A stretch of 64,000 nucleotides of DNA from Metabacillus bambusae (GCF_017497975.1 NZ_JAGDEL010000025.1:1-64000); one strand, 5' to 3'; shown: positions 8,080 through 19,717, numbered from the stretch's first letter. Notes: generated from the letters alone by a model not told the origin. A program made the numbers and translations.

Positions 8080-9192
8080 TTGCAGGTGAATCAATATCGT
8101 ATTCTTGTCCTTAACCCTGGATCCACATCAACGAAAATTGGAGTTTTTGATAGCGAAGTATCTATTTTTGAGAAAACACTTAGACATGATTTAGATAAAC
8201 TTAATACGTATCCTAACATCATTGATCAATATGAATTCCGTAAGCAAGCCATTTTAGAAACGCTTGATGAAGAAGGGATCAACATTTCAAAACTGAATGC
8301 AGTTTGTGGTCGTGGAGGCCTTCTCCGACCAATTGAAGGCGGAACCTATATAGTAAATGACCAAATGCTAGAGGATTTAAAGAATGGTTTCGCTGGACAA
8401 CACGCATCTAATTTAGGTGGAATCATTGCATATGAAATTGCAAATGGACTAAATATTCCTGCATATATCGTTGACCCAGTTGTCGTTGATGAAATGGAAG
8501 AGATTGCGAAGGTATCTGGTGTGCCTACAATCGAGAGAAGAAGTATCTTTCATGCGTTAAATCAAAAAGCGGTAGCCCGTCGTGTCGCGTCAGATTTCAA
8601 TAAGCAATATGAAGAAATGAACTTGATCATTACCCATATGGGCGGCGGAATTACTGTTGGTGTTCATAAGCGCGGAAGAGTAGTAGATGTAAATAACGGA
8701 TTGCATGGAGATGGTCCATTTAGTCCAGAACGTGCTGGAACAGTACCAGCAGGAGATCTTGTTTCAATGTGTTATTCAGGTGAGTTTTTCCGAGAGGAAA
8801 TGATGAAGCAGATAGTAGGCAGAGGTGGCCTTGTTGGCTATTTAGGAACGAATGATGCAGTTAAGGTGGAAAAAATGGTTGAAGCTGGAGATGAAAAGGC
8901 CACTCTAATTTATTCAGCTATGGCTTATCAAATTGGAAAAGAGATTGGATCTGCAAGTGCTGTATTAAAAGGAAAAGTTGATGCTATTGTCCTAACAGGT
9001 GGATTAGCCTATGGTAAAAAATTCGTAAAAGAGATTTCCACTTATATCGATTGGATCGCAGACGTCCTTGTGTTTCCGGGTGAAAACGAGCTTCAAGCAC
9101 TTGCTGAGGGTGCCTTACGTGTTTTAAAAAATGAGGAAGAAGCAAAACAATATCCTACTAAAAAAAGTGCTATGGCATTTTTGCGCCACTAA
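8080..9192 (+). CDS. buk: butyrate kinase
   Basis: Transfers the acyl-phosphate made by Ptb to ADP, giving branched-chain carboxylate and ATP. The 370-residue protein is of the ASKHA/acetate kinase superfamily: the N-terminal phosphate loop [11 protein letters not shown] (about residues 10-20), the [10 protein letters not shown] nucleotide-binding block, [15 protein letters not shown], and a C-terminal VLTGGLAYG. The TTG start at 8080 is chosen because GGAGGT lies seven nucleotides upstream; the nearby GTG at 8086 is too far from it. It is separated from bcd by a MITE, giving 277 bp of leader in what is otherwise a tight operon. Confidence 0.94.
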   Translation: MQVNQYRILVLNPGSTSTKIGVFDSEVSIFEKTLRHDLDKLNTYPNIIDQYEFRKQAILETLDEEGINISKLNAVCGRGGLLRPIEGGTYIVNDQMLEDLKNGFAGQHASNLGGIIAYEIANGLNIPAYIVDPVVVDEMEEIAKVSGVPTIERRSIFHALNQKAVARRVASDFNKQYEEMNLIITHMGGGITVGVHKRGRVVDVNNGLHGDGPFSPERAGTVPAGDLVSMCYSGEFFREEMMKQIVGRGGLVGYLGTNDAVKVEKMVEAGDEKATLIYSAMAYQIGKEIGSASAVLKGKVDAIVLTGGLAYGKKFVKEISTYIDWIADVLVFPGENELQALAEGALRVLKNEEEAKQYPTKKSAMAFLRH

Positions 9193-9244
9193 TGAAAAAT
9201 AAATGACGTTACTTCGAAGACTTTAGATTAAGGGAGGCGATAGT

Positions 9245-10672
9245 TTGGCTAAAGAATATGATCTAGTCATACTCGGTGGAGGAACTGGCGGTTATGTTGC
9301 AGCGATACGTGCTACACAACTAGGCCTTAAAACAGCAGTTGTTGAAAAAAGTAAGCTTGGTGGAACATGCTTGCATAAGGGATGTATCCCTAGTAAAGCA
9401 CTCCTAAGAAGTGCAGAGGTTTATGCAACAGCAAAAAAGAGTGAAGAATTCGGTGTAGAAACATCTGAAGTGAAGCTGAACTTTTCAAAGGTTCAGGAAC
9501 GAAAACAAGGAATTATTGAGCAACTACATAATGGTGTGCAACAACTCATGAAAAAAGGAAAAATCGATGTGTATGAGGGGATTGGACGTATTTTAGGTCC
9601 ATCGATTTTTTCTCCAATGCCTGGAACAATTTCTGTTGAAATGAATAACGGGGAAGAAAACGAAATGCTCATTCCTAAAAATGTAATCATCGCTACTGGA
9701 TCAAGACCACGGAGTCTTCCAGATCTTGAGATTGATGGAGAAATAGTATTAACTTCTGAAGAAGCCCTTGATTTAAATAGTCTACCAAATTCAATCATAA
9801 TTGTTGGTGGAGGTGTGATCGGGATTGAGTGGGCTTCCATGTTAATAGACTTCGGTGTGAATGTAACAATATTAGAGTACTCTGATCGAATTTTACCAAC
9901 AGAAGATAAAGAGATTTCAAAAGAGATGGAGCGCTTACTGGCAAAAAGGGGAATAACCATTGTCACCAGTGCAAAAGTTTTACCTGAAACGCTTGAGAAG
10001 GAAAAAGGAAATATAGCCACAATTAAAGCAGAGCATAAAGGTGAAGAAAAATCCTTTACAGCTAATAAGATTCTCATTTCTGTTGGTAGGCAAGCGAATG
10101 TAGAAGGTATTGGAATTGAAAATACCGATATTAAACTTGAAAAAGGGTATATTGCCACAAATCAATATTATCAAACAAAAGAATCACATATTTATGCGAT
10201 TGGTGATGTCATTGGAGGTTTACAATTAGCACATGTTGCATCACATGAAGGGATTGTTGCTGTTGAACATATTGCAAATGATAAGCCTATCCCGCTTGAT
10301 GAGTCATTGATATCGAAATGTATCTATAGTTCACCTGAAATAGCAAGTGTCGGGTACACCGAGGATGAAGCAAAGGAAAAAGGCCTTAAAACAAAGATAG
10401 GTAAGTTTCCATTTAAAGCAATAGGAAAAGCACTTGTCTTTGGTGAAACAGAAGGATTTGTCAAACTTGTGGTTGACGAAGAAACAGATGATCTTCTAGG
10501 TGTTCATATGATTGGACCTCATGTCACGGATATGATATCTGAAGCTGGTCTTGCCAGAGTATTGGATGCAACCCCTTGGGAAGTTTCCCATACGATCCAT
10601 CCTCATCCAACATTATCAGAAGCAATAGGTGAAGCTGCACTTGCTGTTTATGGAAAGGCAATTCATTTTTAA
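9245..10672 (+). CDS. lpdV: dihydrolipoyl dehydrogenase (E3) of the Bkd complex
   Basis: Flavoprotein that reoxidises the dihydrolipoyl arm of BkdB with NAD+. The 475-residue protein has the FAD motif GGGTGG (about residues 11-16), the redox disulfide Cys42/Cys47 (GTCLHKGC), an NAD-binding GGGVIG near 180-190, and the C-terminal His-Glu active-site block (HPHPTLSEA) supplied across the dimer. TTG start at 9245 with GGGAGGCGA upstream. Its place between buk and bkdAA assigns it to the branched-chain complex rather than pyruvate dehydrogenase. Confidence 0.94.
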   Translation: MAKEYDLVILGGGTGGYVAAIRATQLGLKTAVVEKSKLGGTCLHKGCIPSKALLRSAEVYATAKKSEEFGVETSEVKLNFSKVQERKQGIIEQLHNGVQQLMKKGKIDVYEGIGRILGPSIFSPMPGTISVEMNNGEENEMLIPKNVIIATGSRPRSLPDLEIDGEIVLTSEEALDLNSLPNSIIIVGGGVIGIEWASMLIDFGVNVTILEYSDRILPTEDKEISKEMERLLAKRGITIVTSAKVLPETLEKEKGNIATIKAEHKGEEKSFTANKILISVGRQANVEGIGIENTDIKLEKGYIATNQYYQTKESHIYAIGDVIGGLQLAHVASHEGIVAVEHIANDKPIPLDESLISKCIYSSPEIASVGYTEDEAKEKGLKTKIGKFPFKAIGKALVFGETEGFVKLVVDEETDDLLGVHMIGPHVTDMISEAGLARVLDATPWEVSHTIHPHPTLSEAIGEAALAVYGKAIHF

Positions 10673-10814
10673 TTTTATGAAAAGATAAGAAAATCTTAGT
10701 GTTGTTTAAGCCTCAGTTGTTACCAACTCTGAATAAAGGGCTCCTTCGATTCATACTAGCTAGAGGCTGATCAATGCACTATACTTGCGTATTTCTTATT
10801 TAGGAGGTAATAAA

Positions 10815-11807
10815 ATGACAGAAAACCGACACCAATCATTAGGTCTATCAGATAAAGATGTGTTAAATATGTATGAAACAATGCTTTTGGCAAGAAAAAT
10901 CGATGAGCGGATGTGGCTATTAAATCGATCAGGGAAAATACCTTTTGTTATTTCTTGTCAAGGTCAAGAAGCAGCTCAGGTCGGTGCAGCATTTGCCTTA
11001 GATCGTCATGAGGATTATATTCTTCCATATTATCGTGACATGGGAGTTGTTTTAACGTTTGGCATGACAGCAAAGGATCTGATGTTATCTGGATTTGCTA
11101 AGGCAGAGGACCCAAATTCAGCTGGAAGACAAATGCCAGGTCACTTTGGTCAAAAGAAAAACCGAATTGTTACAGGTTCATCACCGGTTACTACGCAAGT
11201 ACCCCATGCTGTTGGTATAGCATTAGCAGGTAAAATGCAGAAGAAGAATCTTGTTACATTTGTAACCTTTGGAGAAGGTTCTTCAAACCAAGGCGACTTT
11301 CATGAAGGAGCTAATTTTGCTGCTGTTCATAAATTACCAGTTATCTTAATGTGTGAAAACAACAAATATGCCATTTCTGTCCCATATGACAAACAGGTTG
11401 CTTGTGAAAAAATTTCTGATCGTGCAATTGGCTATGGAATGCCTGGTGTAACAGTGGATGGAAATGATCCACTTGAAGTTTATGCTGTTGTAAAAGAAGC
11501 TGCTGATCGTGGTCGTCGTGGCGAGGGTCCGACCTTAATAGAAACAATTTCATATCGACTAACACCACACTCAAGTGATGATGATGATAGTAGCTATCGG
11601 GAGCAGGATGAAGTAGCAGAAGCAAAGAAAGATGATCCAGTACTTAAATTTTCTGCATATTTAAAGGAAGTTGGCGTTCTTACTGAGGAAATTGAAAAAG
11701 AAATGATAGATGGCATTATGAACGTCATAAATGAGGCTACTGATTATGCTGAAGCGGCGCCGTATGCAAATCCAGAAGATGCATTAAAATACGTTTATGC
11801 AGAGTAA
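10815..11807 (+). CDS. bkdAA: branched-chain 2-oxo acid dehydrogenase E1 alpha
   Basis: Thiamine-dependent decarboxylase subunit acting with BkdAB. The 330-residue length equals that of the B. subtilis protein. The thiamine diphosphate motif spans GEGSSNQGDFHEG to CENNKYA, and the phosphorylation-loop region TPHSSDDDDSSYR is present near residue 255. The ATG at 10815 has AGGAGGT seven nucleotides upstream; an upstream in-frame ATG at 10785 lacks a ribosome binding site. bkdAB follows after 12 bp. Confidence 0.95.
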   Translation: MTENRHQSLGLSDKDVLNMYETMLLARKIDERMWLLNRSGKIPFVISCQGQEAAQVGAAFALDRHEDYILPYYRDMGVVLTFGMTAKDLMLSGFAKAEDPNSAGRQMPGHFGQKKNRIVTGSSPVTTQVPHAVGIALAGKMQKKNLVTFVTFGEGSSNQGDFHEGANFAAVHKLPVILMCENNKYAISVPYDKQVACEKISDRAIGYGMPGVTVDGNDPLEVYAVVKEAADRGRRGEGPTLIETISYRLTPHSSDDDDSSYREQDEVAEAKKDDPVLKFSAYLKEVGVLTEEIEKEMIDGIMNVINEATDYAEAAPYANPEDALKYVYAE

Positions 11808-11819
11808 GGGGGAAGAAAG

Positions 11820-12803
11820 ATGGCTGTTATTTCATATATAGATGCCATTACAATGGCAATGCATGAAGAGATGGAGCGCGACGAAAAAGTATTCGTGCTT
11901 GGAGAAGATGTTGGCAGAAAGGGCGGAGTGTTTAAAGCGACAGCAGGGTTGTATGAAAAATTTGGAGAAGAGCGTGTTATGGATACACCACTTGCAGAAT
12001 CTGCAATCGCTGGAGTAGGAATTGGTGCAGCAATGTATGGAATGCGACCGATTGCTGAAATGCAATTTGCTGACTTTATTATGCCTGCTGTAAATCAAAT
12101 TGTTTCAGAGGCAGCAAAAATTCGTTATCGTTCCAACAACGATTGGAGCTGTCCAATAACAATTCGTGCCCCCTTTGGCGGTGGTGTTCATGGAGCATTA
12201 TATCATTCACAATCAGTAGAAGCTGTTTTTGCTAATCAGCCTGGCTTGAAAATTGTCATTCCTTCAACACCATATGATGCAAAAGGTTTATTAAAAGCTG
12301 CGATTCGTGATGATGACCCTGTATTATTTTTTGAGCATAAGCGGGCGTATCGCTTAATCAAAGGTGAGGTACCTGTAGATGATTATGTTCTGCCTATTGG
12401 TAAAGCAGATGTGAAACGAGACGGAGAAGACATTACAGTAATTACATACGGTCTATGTGTGCATTTTGCCCTTCAAGCTGCTGAACGATTAGCTAATGAT
12501 GGCATTAGTACACATGTTTTAGATTTAAGAACAGTCTACCCTTTAGACAAAGAGGCGATTATTGAAGCAGCATCGAAAACGGGTAAAGTACTTCTTATAA
12601 CAGAAGACAATAAAGAAGGAAGTATTATTAGTGAGGTTTCAGCTATTATTGCCGAAAATTGCTTGTTTGATTTAGATGCTCCAATCATGAGATTAGCGGG
12701 TCCTGATACCCCTGCAATGCCGTACGCACCTACAATGGAAAAATTCTTTATGATTAATCCAGATAAAGTGGAGGAAGCAATGCGTAAACTTGCTGAATTT
12801 TAA
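11820..12803 (+). CDS. bkdAB: branched-chain 2-oxo acid dehydrogenase E1 beta
   Basis: Second subunit of the E1 heterotetramer. The 327-residue protein has the N-terminal GEDVGRKGGVFKAT block, the DTPLAESAIAGVGIGAA segment that completes the cofactor site, EMQFADFI, and a C-terminal transketolase domain (VITYGLCVHFALQAAE). The ATG follows GGGGGAAG. Coupled closely to bkdAA. It ends 158 bp before bkdB; this longer gap contains no recognisable terminator. Confidence 0.95.
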   Translation: MAVISYIDAITMAMHEEMERDEKVFVLGEDVGRKGGVFKATAGLYEKFGEERVMDTPLAESAIAGVGIGAAMYGMRPIAEMQFADFIMPAVNQIVSEAAKIRYRSNNDWSCPITIRAPFGGGVHGALYHSQSVEAVFANQPGLKIVIPSTPYDAKGLLKAAIRDDDPVLFFEHKRAYRLIKGEVPVDDYVLPIGKADVKRDGEDITVITYGLCVHFALQAAERLANDGISTHVLDLRTVYPLDKEAIIEAASKTGKVLLITEDNKEGSIISEVSAIIAENCLFDLDAPIMRLAGPDTPAMPYAPTMEKFFMINPDKVEEAMRKLAEF

Positions 12804-12961
12804 CTACTGAACAAAAACCATATGAAGTTAGCAACTTAACTTACTATTACGTAAGTAGAACGAGATGGCATTAATAAGTCATCAGCATCTTTCAAAAGCT
12901 TACAAAATGTAGGTCCTATAGAGATGCAAGCAAGATAGCCTTTAACAAAGGAGGTTTCACA

Positions 12962-14251
12962 GTGGCAATTGAACAAATAAAAATGCCCCAGTTAGGTGAG
13001 AGCGTAACAGAAGGTACAATAAGTAACTGGCTCGTTTCTGTAGGAGATAAGGTAAACAAATATGACCCACTTGCAGAAGTGATGACAGATAAAGTTAATG
13101 CCGAGGTTCCATCTTCCTTTAGTGGTGTTATTAAAGAAATCATAGCCGAAGAAGGTACAACATTGGATGTTGGAGAAATTATATGTACCATTGAAATAGA
13201 GGGTGAAGAAGCAGTTTCAGAAACTCCAGTTGAGGTGAATAGCGAATCTATTGAACCAGTTGAAACGCAAGCGCAATCTGAAAAACAAGAGGTTCAATCA
13301 AATAAAAAGCGTTATTCTCCAGCTGTGCTCCGTTTAGCTCAGGAAAATGATATAGACTTAGAGCAAGTGAATGGTTCAGGAGCTGGTGGTCGGATTACTA
13401 GAAAGGACCTTTTACAACTGATTGAAAGTGGATCGATTCCGAAAACTGGAGCTGCAATTCAAGAAGATGCTCCTAAACCAACAGCTGTGCCAATTCTTCA
13501 ACCAGGTATCGAACAAACCCACACTCATACTACTGCATCAACAGTGCCAGGCGACATAGAAATCCCTATTTCAGGAGTTCGCAAAGTAATTGCAGCAAAT
13601 ATGGTTCGAAGTAAGCATGAAGCGCCACATGCTTGGATGATGGTCGAAGTGGATGCAACAAATCTTGTTGAGTATCGCAATTCCATAAAGGATGATTTTA
13701 AGAAAAAAGAGGGCTACAACATAACGTTCTTTGCCTTTTTCGTAAAGGCAGTGGCACAAGCGCTAAAAGAATTCCCACAAATTAATTCGATGTGGGCTGG
13801 AGAAAAAATTATTCAGAAAAAGGATATTAATCTCTCTATCGCTGTTGCAACTGAAGATTCCTTATTTGTACCAGTTATTAAAGCTGCTGATGAAAAAACC
13901 ATTAAAGGAATTGCTAGAGAAATTACAGAATTAGCAAACAAAGTGCGAACTGGCAAATTAACACCAGATGATATGCAAGGCGGCACATTTACTGTAAATA
14001 ACACAGGTTCATTCGGGTCTGTACAATCAATGGGAATCATTAACCACCCACAAGCGGCAATTTTACAGGTAGAAACAATTGTAAAACGACCTGTTGTCAT
14101 GAACAATGGAATGATAGCTGTTCGCGATATAGTAAATTTATGTATGTCACTTGATCACCGTGTGATCGATGGATTAATTTGTGGGCGTTTCTTAGCACGT
14201 GTAAAAGAAATATTAGAAAATGTATCCAAAGAAACAACTTCGATATATTAA
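12962..14251 (+). CDS. bkdB: branched-chain 2-oxo acid dehydrogenase E2 (lipoyl acyltransferase)
   Basis: Transfers the acyl group from E1 to CoA, giving isobutyryl-, isovaleryl- or 2-methylbutyryl-CoA. The 429-residue protein has one N-terminal lipoyl domain with Lys44 in TDKVNAE, a Glu/Gln-rich linker, the peripheral subunit-binding domain (about residues 116-152, SPAVLRLAQENDIDL), a second His/Thr-rich linker, and the catalytic domain ending in the active-site motif DHRVIDG. The GTG start follows AAGGAGG. Last gene of the bkd operon; a very long hairpin follows it. Confidence 0.95.
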   Translation: MAIEQIKMPQLGESVTEGTISNWLVSVGDKVNKYDPLAEVMTDKVNAEVPSSFSGVIKEIIAEEGTTLDVGEIICTIEIEGEEAVSETPVEVNSESIEPVETQAQSEKQEVQSNKKRYSPAVLRLAQENDIDLEQVNGSGAGGRITRKDLLQLIESGSIPKTGAAIQEDAPKPTAVPILQPGIEQTHTHTTASTVPGDIEIPISGVRKVIAANMVRSKHEAPHAWMMVEVDATNLVEYRNSIKDDFKKKEGYNITFFAFFVKAVAQALKEFPQINSMWAGEKIIQKKDINLSIAVATEDSLFVPVIKAADEKTIKGIAREITELANKVRTGKLTPDDMQGGTFTVNNTGSFGSVQSMGIINHPQAAILQVETIVKRPVVMNNGMIAVRDIVNLCMSLDHRVIDGLICGRFLARVKEILENVSKETTSIY

Positions 14252-14369
14252 AAATTTTGTTAAACAACATTATTGTTAAAAAAGGAGCGAGATTTAGCTT
14301 TCCTAATATGAAAAGAACAATATGATTTAACAGTGCCAAAATAATAAAACGTAAGAGAAAATGGACTAA

Positions 14370-14458
14370 AAAGGGTCAGAACATTCAACTCCATATATAT
14401 AGCTTTTGACTGAAGTGAAGCTTTATATATGGTTTGAGGGTCTGACCCTTTGTTTTTA
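14370..14458 (+). terminator. long terminator hairpin after bkdB
   Basis: The outer 11-bp stem AAAGGGTCAGA / TCTGACCCTTT encloses an inner arm CCATATATATAGCTT whose partner AAGCTTTATATATGG has one mismatch. A TTTGTTTTT run follows. About 82 nt long, much more than an ordinary terminator. Confidence 0.72.
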
Positions 14459-14556
14459 CTTTTATCGCCAAACGAATCTTAAGCTAGAACTTCATTGCTG
14501 ATGGTGAAAAATTATAATAAAATAAAATTGTAGAACTTTCTATGTTTTTTATAAAT

Positions 14557-14571
14557 GTAAGCGCCTATCAA
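14557..14571 (+). promoter_or_regulatory. weak candidate cre (CcpA) site before mutA
   Basis: TGTAAGCGCCTATCA has the strong TGTAAGCG half of a catabolite-responsive element, but the second half fits only with a one-base spacer change. It lies about 100 bp upstream of mutA. Confidence 0.3.
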
Positions 14572-14670
14572 AAGCTGCTTATACTGAATCGTTTAGAAAT
14601 GTTGTAGATCATGAAATTTCAACAAGAGGGTGGACTTTCAGATAGGAACACTTCATGGGGAGGAACAAAC

Positions 14671-16563
14671 ATGATACATACAAAGGGGAATTGGAACGAT
14701 TGGAAAGCTGAGGCTAAAAAAGCATTAAGGGGTAAGGTGTTTGAAAGTCTAAGCTCAACTACATACGAAGGTATTAAGCTAAGGCCATTATATACAAAAG
14801 AGGATTATGACTCTAGGCAACAATCAAGCATACATGATCATCGCCAATCGAATGATTGGAATATTAGTCAAGTTCTTTTAGCTGAACATTGCCACGAGTT
14901 AAGTGAAAAGATAAAACAAGCTAAAAATAAAGGGCAGAGTTCATTTTATCTAGATAATGTTCGGTTTCTAAGGAAGTTTGAGGACCTAGACACTGCATTT
15001 TTGCACATCGACTGGGTAAAGGATTCCTTCCTTTTTGATGTAGGTGAGGACATTGGTTTTATACCATTGTTACTTCAATTCTGTAAAAAGAGAAATGAAC
15101 TAAAGAACCTAAAAGGAACTTTAGGTTTTGATCCGTATGAAAGCATTTTAATTAATGGCGAGGAAGATATTCGAACTATTAAAACACAATTTGATTATCT
15201 TGCTGATACGATAAAATGGTGTCAAAAGCATGAATGTGAGGTACGCTGTTTCCTGATTAAAGGTGATCTTTATCATGAAGCAGGGGCCAATGCACTTCAA
15301 GAACTAATCTACACCTTCTCACATGCACTAGATGTGATAAATGAGCTGCTAAATCGTGATTTATCTATTGATATCATTGCTAAAAACATAACTTTTTCTT
15401 TTGCGATAGGGTCTAATTTCTTTATGGAGATTGCTAAATTTCGAGCAGCAAAGCAATTATGGGCATCGCTTATACATGCATTGGGAGGTAACGAAGAGTC
15501 ACAGAAAATGTATCTTCATGCAAGAACCTCGCTATTTAATAAGACAACTTATGATGTTCATGTAAATCTTTTACGTGCAACAACTGAAGGTTTTGCGGCC
15601 GCTGTAGCAGGTGTCAATGAATTATCTATCTATCCTTTTGATTATGTTTTGCCGAGTAGAGGAGAATTAGGAGAAAGAATTGCAAGAAATACTCAATTTA
15701 TACTAAAAGAAGAAAGCTTACTTTCTAGTGTCATCGATCCAGCAGGAGGATCTTATTATGTTGAAACGTTAACAAATGAGCTAGCAGAACGTGCCTGGAA
15801 AGATATAAAAGAGATCGATGAAAAAGGAGGCTTTCTCCACCTGTTAAAAGAGGGTGAGCCCCAAAAGGAACTTGAAGCAATACTTGAAAAAAGAGTTGCT
15901 GATGTTAATAAGAGTAAAACAACGATTATTGGAACGAATGCATTTGCTAACCTTTCTGATCAAGTTGTAGTGAAGCTACAAGCTATTAAACAAGCAAAAG
16001 AACTTCACCCTGAGTCCAAACAAGTTGTGGCATTTCAAGATGCGTTGTTATTTGTTAATAAGAATAAGGAAGTACCAATTGTAAAAACTCAAAATCTACT
16101 AGAACAGCTAAAGATTACTCCTATTAAAACCAGACGTCTTGTAGAGCATATTGAGCAGCTAAGAATTAATGCTGAATCATACATTAAAAAAAATCACCAA
16201 CAACTAAAAGTTAACGTTATCGTTTTTGGGAGATTAAAAGATTATAAGCCTCGACTTGATTTCGTGGCAAGTTTACTAGCTTCAGGAGGAATAAAGGTAG
16301 AGGTTTTATCATACGATCAGTTTTTATCACCCCCTAATGATAATGTAATTATCTTATGTGGAAATGACGAGGGTTATAATTTAATTGATTCTTCTTTTAT
16401 TAGTAAGATAAAGGAAGGAAAGAAATCAGTTCATTTATTTATCACTGGTAATGGTCATGAGAAGAAAATGGCGGAATATGGTTTAAATGGTGTTATTACA
16501 GCAAACATGAATGCGTATAAATTCCTAGTCACTATGCATCACTTAATGGGGGTTAGAAATTGA
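14671..16563 (+). CDS. mutA: methylmalonyl-CoA mutase small subunit
   Basis: Partner subunit of the heterodimeric, adenosylcobalamin-dependent mutase that interconverts (R)-methylmalonyl-CoA and succinyl-CoA. The 630-residue protein follows the mutase alpha fold: a TIM barrel with [21 protein letters not shown] (in two adjoining segments) and [19 protein letters not shown], then a degenerate C-terminal flavodoxin-like domain ([17 protein letters not shown]) that lacks the DxHxxG cobalamin motif, as expected for the non-catalytic subunit. The ATG at 14671 follows GGGGAGGAAC; an in-frame ATG at 14611 has no ribosome binding site. The stop codon overlaps the mutB start (TGATG). Confidence 0.93.
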   Translation: MIHTKGNWNDWKAEAKKALRGKVFESLSSTTYEGIKLRPLYTKEDYDSRQQSSIHDHRQSNDWNISQVLLAEHCHELSEKIKQAKNKGQSSFYLDNVRFLRKFEDLDTAFLHIDWVKDSFLFDVGEDIGFIPLLLQFCKKRNELKNLKGTLGFDPYESILINGEEDIRTIKTQFDYLADTIKWCQKHECEVRCFLIKGDLYHEAGANALQELIYTFSHALDVINELLNRDLSIDIIAKNITFSFAIGSNFFMEIAKFRAAKQLWASLIHALGGNEESQKMYLHARTSLFNKTTYDVHVNLLRATTEGFAAAVAGVNELSIYPFDYVLPSRGELGERIARNTQFILKEESLLSSVIDPAGGSYYVETLTNELAERAWKDIKEIDEKGGFLHLLKEGEPQKELEAILEKRVADVNKSKTTIIGTNAFANLSDQVVVKLQAIKQAKELHPESKQVVAFQDALLFVNKNKEVPIVKTQNLLEQLKITPIKTRRLVEHIEQLRINAESYIKKNHQQLKVNVIVFGRLKDYKPRLDFVASLLASGGIKVEVLSYDQFLSPPNDNVIILCGNDEGYNLIDSSFISKIKEGKKSVHLFITGNGHEKKMAEYGLNGVITANMNAYKFLVTMHHLMGVRN

Positions 16564-18710
16564 TGAAACGTCGAACTATTACTGGAGCAAAGCTTATAAA
16601 ACCAACCGCATCTCAGGATCCTTCACCATCATTTTTCAATACACATGAGCAAATACGAGTGAAAAATAAGTACTCTGCAGCTGACTTTGAGAAAATCGAG
16701 CATTTGGATACATTTCCAGGTACGTATCCTTATTTACGTGGTCCTTATGCGACAATGTATGTGAATAAACCATGGACAATTAGACAATATGCAGGATTTT
16801 CAACTGCAGAAGAAAGCAATGCCTTTTACAAAAGAAATTTAGAAATGGGACAAAAGGGCCTATCCGTTGCCTTTGATTTGGCAACACATCGCGGCTATGA
16901 TTCTGATCATCCTCGCGTGGAAGGGGATGTTGGAAAGGCTGGAGTGGCTATTGACTCCATTCAAGATATGAAGCTATTATTTGATGGAATTCCTTTAAAT
17001 GAAATGTCGGTTTCAATGACAATGAACGGTGCTGTCTTGCCAATTATGGCATTTTATATCGTAACTGCAGAAGAGCAAGGAGTAGCAAAGGAAAAGCTAT
17101 CGGGCACGATTCAAAATGATATTTTAAAAGAATATATGGTTCGTAATACGTATATTTATCCACCAGAAACGTCAATGAGAATTATTGGTGATATTTTCGA
17201 GTATACGTCCAAATATATGCCAAAGTTTAATAGTATAAGTATCTCTGGCTACCACATGCAGGAAGCGGGAGCACCAGCTGATCTTGAGCTTGCTTATACA
17301 TTGGCAGATGGTCTTGAGTATATACGAACTGGCTTAAAGGCTGGTCTTGATATCGATCAATTTGCACCTCGATTATCTTTTTTTTGGGCGATCGGGATGA
17401 ATTATTTTATGGAAGTAGCCAAAATGAGGGCAGCACGTTATATGTGGTCATCCATCGTTAAGAGGTTTGATCCTAAAAACCCCAAATCACTTGCATTGCG
17501 AACACATTCTCAGACTTCAGGATGGAGTTTAACTGAGCAGGATCCTTTTAATAATGTTGTTCGAACATGTATCGAGGCACATGCAGCAGTAATGGGGCAT
17601 ACCCAATCTCTCCATACGAACGCATTAGATGAGGCGATCGCATTACCAACTGATTTTTCCGCGAGAATTGCTCGAAATACACAGTTGTATTTACAATATG
17701 AAACTGGAATCTGTCATGTGATTGATCCATGGGGAGGCTCTTACTATGTAGAATCATTAACAAATTCACTTATTGAACGCGCGACAAAGCATATGGCTGA
17801 GATTGAAGAGCTAGGTGGTATGACGAAAGCGATTGAAACAGGTCTTCCAAAAATGAAAATAGAGGAAGCGGCCGCGAGAAGGCAGGCGAAAATTGATTCA
17901 GGAAAAGAAACAATAATTGGAGTAAATAAATTTAAGCTTGATAAAGAGGACCCGCTTGATATTTTGTCGATCGATAATACAGAGGTAAGAAAAAAGCAAA
18001 TTCAGAGAATAAAAGAAGTAAAAGCAAATCGAAATGATGAGCTTGTGAATAAAGCCTTGCAAAAAATAACGACTGCAACAGCTAATGGAGAAGGAAATCT
18101 CTTAGAGCTAGCTGTTGAAGCAGCACGCCTCCGAGCAACACTTGGTGAAATTTCATATGCAATTGAAAAGGTTAGTAAACGCCATCAAGCTATGATTCGT
18201 TCTATCAGTGGAGTTTATAGCTCGGAATTTTCAAACGAAGAAGAAATAACCAAGGTGAGAGAGAAAACAGATCAATTTTATGAGCTTGAAGGAAGACGTC
18301 CGAGAATTCTCATTGCAAAGATGGGTCAGGACGGACATGATCGAGGAGCCAAGGTAATCGCAACAGCATTTGCTGATTTGGGCTTTGATGTAGATATCGG
18401 TCCACTCTTTCAAACACCTGCTGAAACTGCCGTACAAGCGGTAGAGAACGATGTTCATGTTGTAGGAATGAGCTCTTTAGCAGCAGGCCATAAAACACTT
18501 CTTCCCCAACTTATAAATGAATTAAAAAAGTTAGGAAGAGAAGATATAATTGTCATCATTGGCGGTGTGATCCCATATCAGGACTACGTTGAGCTAAAAG
18601 AAAAAGGAGCAGCGGAAATATTCGGGCCAGGAACTGTTATACCTGTTGCAGCAACTAAGGTATTAAATAAAATCCTTGAGAGATTAGGCTATGAGGAAAT
18701 TGAAGAATGA
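16563..18710 (+). CDS. mutB: methylmalonyl-CoA mutase large subunit
   Basis: Catalytic, B12-binding subunit. The 715-residue protein has the barrel segments [20 protein letters not shown] and [20 protein letters not shown], a second barrel block [14 protein letters not shown], and a C-terminal cobalamin domain with the lower-ligand motif Asp590-x-His592-x-x-Gly595 (QDGHDRG), GMSSLAAGH and IGGVIP. The ATG at 16563 shares one base with the mutA stop, and GGGGG lies about ten nucleotides upstream; a TTG at 16560 is less likely. It overlaps meaB by four bases. The RGPYATMY segment favours methylmalonyl-CoA over isobutyryl-CoA as substrate, by family knowledge. Confidence 0.95.
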   Translation: MKRRTITGAKLIKPTASQDPSPSFFNTHEQIRVKNKYSAADFEKIEHLDTFPGTYPYLRGPYATMYVNKPWTIRQYAGFSTAEESNAFYKRNLEMGQKGLSVAFDLATHRGYDSDHPRVEGDVGKAGVAIDSIQDMKLLFDGIPLNEMSVSMTMNGAVLPIMAFYIVTAEEQGVAKEKLSGTIQNDILKEYMVRNTYIYPPETSMRIIGDIFEYTSKYMPKFNSISISGYHMQEAGAPADLELAYTLADGLEYIRTGLKAGLDIDQFAPRLSFFWAIGMNYFMEVAKMRAARYMWSSIVKRFDPKNPKSLALRTHSQTSGWSLTEQDPFNNVVRTCIEAHAAVMGHTQSLHTNALDEAIALPTDFSARIARNTQLYLQYETGICHVIDPWGGSYYVESLTNSLIERATKHMAEIEELGGMTKAIETGLPKMKIEEAAARRQAKIDSGKETIIGVNKFKLDKEDPLDILSIDNTEVRKKQIQRIKEVKANRNDELVNKALQKITTATANGEGNLLELAVEAARLRATLGEISYAIEKVSKRHQAMIRSISGVYSSEFSNEEEITKVREKTDQFYELEGRRPRILIAKMGQDGHDRGAKVIATAFADLGFDVDIGPLFQTPAETAVQAVENDVHVVGMSSLAAGHKTLLPQLINELKKLGREDIIVIIGGVIPYQDYVELKEKGAAEIFGPGTVIPVAATKVLNKILERLGYEEIEE

Positions 18711-19717
18711 CGAAATATATTCGAAAAAGCAATGAAATGGCTACAAAAGAGTATATTGATGGAATTGTCAAAGGCGACCGAGTTATTCTAGCTCAAGCAA
18801 TAACTTTAGTAGAAAGTAATGCGAAAAGACACTTTGAAAAGGCTCAGCAAATTATCGAAGCACTATTAAAAAAGAGTTCTGGTTCAATAAGAATTGGGAT
18901 TACAGGAGTTCCAGGTGCTGGTAAAAGTACTTTCATTGACTCATTTGGAACTTATTTATGCCATCTCGGTTTTCGTGTCGCTGTACTTGCTATTGATCCA
19001 AGCAGTAACGTATCAAAGGGAAGTATTATGGGCGACAAAACCAGAATGGAGAGATTATCCAGAAATCCACTTGCGTTTATCAGGCCTTCCCCTTCAGGAG
19101 GAAATCTCGGTGGAGTAAATCGAAAGACGAGAGAAACAATTGCTTTATGTGAAGCAGCTGGATATGATGTCATACTTGTCGAGACAATGGGAGTCGGGCA
19201 AGGTGAATTTGTAGTCCGTGACATGGTAGACTTTTTTATGTTGCTAGTTCTAACAGGTGCAGGGGATGAGCTACAAACGATGAAAAAGGGGATTATGGAA
19301 TTACCAGATTTAGTTGTTGTCAATAAGGCGGATGGTGACAATCTTGCAAAAGCCAATAAAGCAAAGCATGAATATAATACGATTTTACACTTTCTAAAGC
19401 CGTATACATCTGGATGGGCAACAAGAGCTGTCACAGCATCTGCGATAAAGGAAACTGGGATTGAAGACATATGGCAGTTAATCCAACAGTTTGAGGCGTA
19501 CACGAAAAAATGCAATCTCTTTTATAAAAGAAGAAGTGATCAACAACGAAATTGGCTTCATGATCTGCTTAAACAAGAGCTGTATCAGAATTTTTATCAA
19601 CATCCAAAGGTGAGTCAACAGCTTACTCACTTTGAAAAAGCAGTGATGAACGGTGAAAAAAGTGTTGCAGCAAGTGCACTAGATTTATTAGATCTTTTCG
19701 TAAAAGATAAAAATTGA
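18707..19717 (+). CDS. meaB: MeaB-type G3E GTPase, mutase chaperone
   Basis: GTPase that guards cofactor loading and reactivation of methylmalonyl-CoA mutase. The 336-residue protein has the P loop GVPGAGKS at residues 67-74, the DPSS switch region, ETMGVGQGE and the guanine-specificity motif NKAD near 204. It overlaps mutB by ATGA, so it is translationally coupled to its client. The older name ArgK is misleading; nothing here indicates an arginine-transport role. Confidence 0.94.
   Translation: MTKYIRKSNEMATKEYIDGIVKGDRVILAQAITLVESNAKRHFEKAQQIIEALLKKSSGSIRIGITGVPGAGKSTFIDSFGTYLCHLGFRVAVLAIDPSSNVSKGSIMGDKTRMERLSRNPLAFIRPSPSGGNLGGVNRKTRETIALCEAAGYDVILVETMGVGQGEFVVRDMVDFFMLLVLTGAGDELQTMKKGIMELPDLVVVNKADGDNLAKANKAKHEYNTILHFLKPYTSGWATRAVTASAIKETGIEDIWQLIQQFEAYTKKCNLFYKRRSDQQRNWLHDLLKQELYQNFYQHPKVSQQLTHFEKAVMNGEKSVAASALDLLDLFVKDKN

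Noticed and set aside
18707-19717. Annotation of the G3E GTPase as an arginine-transport kinase (ArgK) linked to artPQM
   Set aside because: It overlaps mutB and has MeaB-type motifs; proximity to the art genes is coincidental, with a terminator and brxB between.
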